This document shows positions 12,579 through 13,385 of a stretch of DNA of 13,385 nt, one piece after another. The notes under the pieces were generated by a model. It made no database searches. It was not told the origin of the DNA and was given only the letters and a program-made list of their open reading frames with translations. Source of the DNA: Clostridia bacterium (GTDB lineage Bacteria > Bacillota > Clostridia > Peptostreptococcales > Anaerovoracaceae); NCBI GenBank assembly GCA_024682015.1, contig JAIKZT010000145.1:1-13385 (forward strand). The letters are read 5' to 3'. The first letter of the stretch is position 1; the number at the start of each line of letters is the position of its first letter. The position numbers and the translations under genes were made by a program.

Positions 12579-13385
12579 ATGGATACGATAAAGTTACAGG
12601 CACACGCCAAAGTCAACCTGATCTTAAACGTGCTGGGACGGCGCGGGGATGGCTATCATGAGCTGGAGAGCGTCATGCAGACGATCCCGCTGTGCGACGA
12701 CGTTGAGATCCGCTGCCGCATGCCAGAAGGCGCCTCGAGGATGTGCACGCTGGGCAGCATGGAGCTTACTCTCGATCCGGGCAGCGCGAAATTGCCGTCC
12801 GGTCCCCGGAATCTGGCCTACAAGGCCGCGATCCTCATGCATGATACCTTCCACCGGGGCCGCCACGAGGTATTGGACATCTATATTACGAAGCGCATCC
12901 CCATCGCGGCGGGGCTCGCAGGCGGCTCGACGGATGCGGCGGCCGTGCTCTGGGGGCTGGCGCGCCTCTGGGAGCTGGCGCCATCCGAAACGGACGAGGG
13001 GCTTGACCCGGCCATCCGCGAAAAGCTGTTCGACATTGCAGCCGCCATCGGTTCCGACGTGCCGTTCTGTCTGGGGACTTTGATGGGTCACCCGGCGGCG
13101 CTGGCCACGGGACGCGGCGAAAAGCTGCAGTACGTCGAGCCGTTAAACGCACGCATCGAAGTCTTTACGCCGAAGATCGAAGTGCCGACGGCGAAGGTCT
13201 ACGGGGCGCTGCGGCCGGAGGACTATGCCGTACCTTACGACGTAAAGGCCTATTTAAATGCGCGGACCCCCGAAGAGAAATGCGCGCATCTGGGCAACCA
13301 CCTGCAGGCGCCTGCCTGCCGGCTTTTCCCAAAGATCGCCGTGGAAATTCAACGCTTATCGCAATTAAACGATGGACTTGCCACC
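12579..13385 (+). CDS. ispE: 4-diphosphocytidyl-2-C-methyl-D-erythritol kinase (C-terminus beyond window)
   Basis: IspE is a GHMP-family kinase that phosphorylates CDP-methylerythritol in the MEP (non-mevalonate) isoprenoid pathway in the cytoplasm. The 269 codons present show AKVNLILNVLGRR (10-22, with catalytic K11), DGYHELESVMQ (24-34), the ATP-binding motif PIAAGLAGGSTDAAA (108-122), GSDVPFCLG (158-166, with catalytic D160) and ATGRGEKL (176-183). Between CLG and ATGRGE the usual short glycine loop is replaced by a slightly longer TLMGHPAAL stretch. The usual length is about 280-300 residues, so little is missing. The ATG at 12579 is the only in-frame start that fits the family opening (MDTIKLQAHAKVNL). 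Confidence 0.95.
   Translation, partial: MDTIKLQAHAKVNLILNVLGRRGDGYHELESVMQTIPLCDDVEIRCRMPEGASRMCTLGSMELTLDPGSAKLPSGPRNLAYKAAILMHDTFHRGRHEVLDIYITKRIPIAAGLAGGSTDAAAVLWGLARLWELAPSETDEGLDPAIREKLFDIAAAIGSDVPFCLGTLMGHPAALATGRGEKLQYVEPLNARIEVFTPKIEVPTAKVYGALRPEDYAVPYDVKAYLNARTPEEKCAHLGNHLQAPACRLFPKIAVEIQRLSQLNDGLAT

Overview
The window looks like a chromosomal segment of a GC-rich (about 60% by eye) anaerobic Bacillota, most likely of the class Clostridia. The evidence is a selenocysteine-containing glycine/sarcosine/betaine reductase B component (Stickland-type amino acid reduction), the gene families present (GrdX, UPF0340/YwlG, DUF1934/YwiB, DUF1846, Hsp33), AGGAGG-type ribosome binding sites and TATAAT-type -10 boxes. 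I cannot name the genus. No rRNA, tRNA, CRISPR array, prophage or transposase gene was seen.

Layout. (1) Positions 1-2300, minus strand: a DUF1846 gene followed after 18 bp by a secreted protein of unknown function that runs off the left edge. (2) 2301-2607: a gene-free stretch of palindromic repeats, with the DUF1846 promoter at one end and a likely terminator for the reductase genes. (3) 2608-5611, minus strand: grdX - grdE - grdB. The grdB reading frame continues through an in-frame TGA (2839-2841), read here as selenocysteine, and stops at 2608. (4) 5755-6252, plus strand and divergent from grdX: a ProXp-ala/PrdX-type trans-editing deacylase whose -10 box lies only 6 nt before the ATG. 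(5) 6313-12219, minus strand: an array of six genes in the order hslO, ddl, DUF1934 gene, two tandem S41 carboxyl-terminal proteases, UPF0340 gene. The first five overlap or lie within 9 nt of each other. (6) 12220-12578: a second gene-free repeat-rich stretch. (7) 12579 to the right edge, plus strand: ispE, incomplete.

How the genes work together. The grd module encodes the substrate-specific, pyruvoyl- and selenium-dependent B component that activates an amine substrate. The partner genes grdA, grdC, grdD, trxA and trxB are not in the window and must lie elsewhere if the system works. The hslO-ddl-DUF1934-ctp-ctp array suggests an envelope theme: peptidoglycan precursor synthesis, proteases with a peptidoglycan-binding-like tail, and a redox chaperone.

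The most unusual features are: (a) a family of intergenic hairpins whose arms are built on the hexamer TGWGWC, with all four W/W combinations present and matching changes in the opposite arm; (b) a 13-bp motif, GCCTGYCGAAGGG, that recurs in the same orientation in three gene gaps; (c) a selenocysteine codon with a matching bacterial SECIS-like hairpin; (d) an isolated reductase B module; (e) two plus-strand genes whose promoter spacing predicts leaderless mRNAs.
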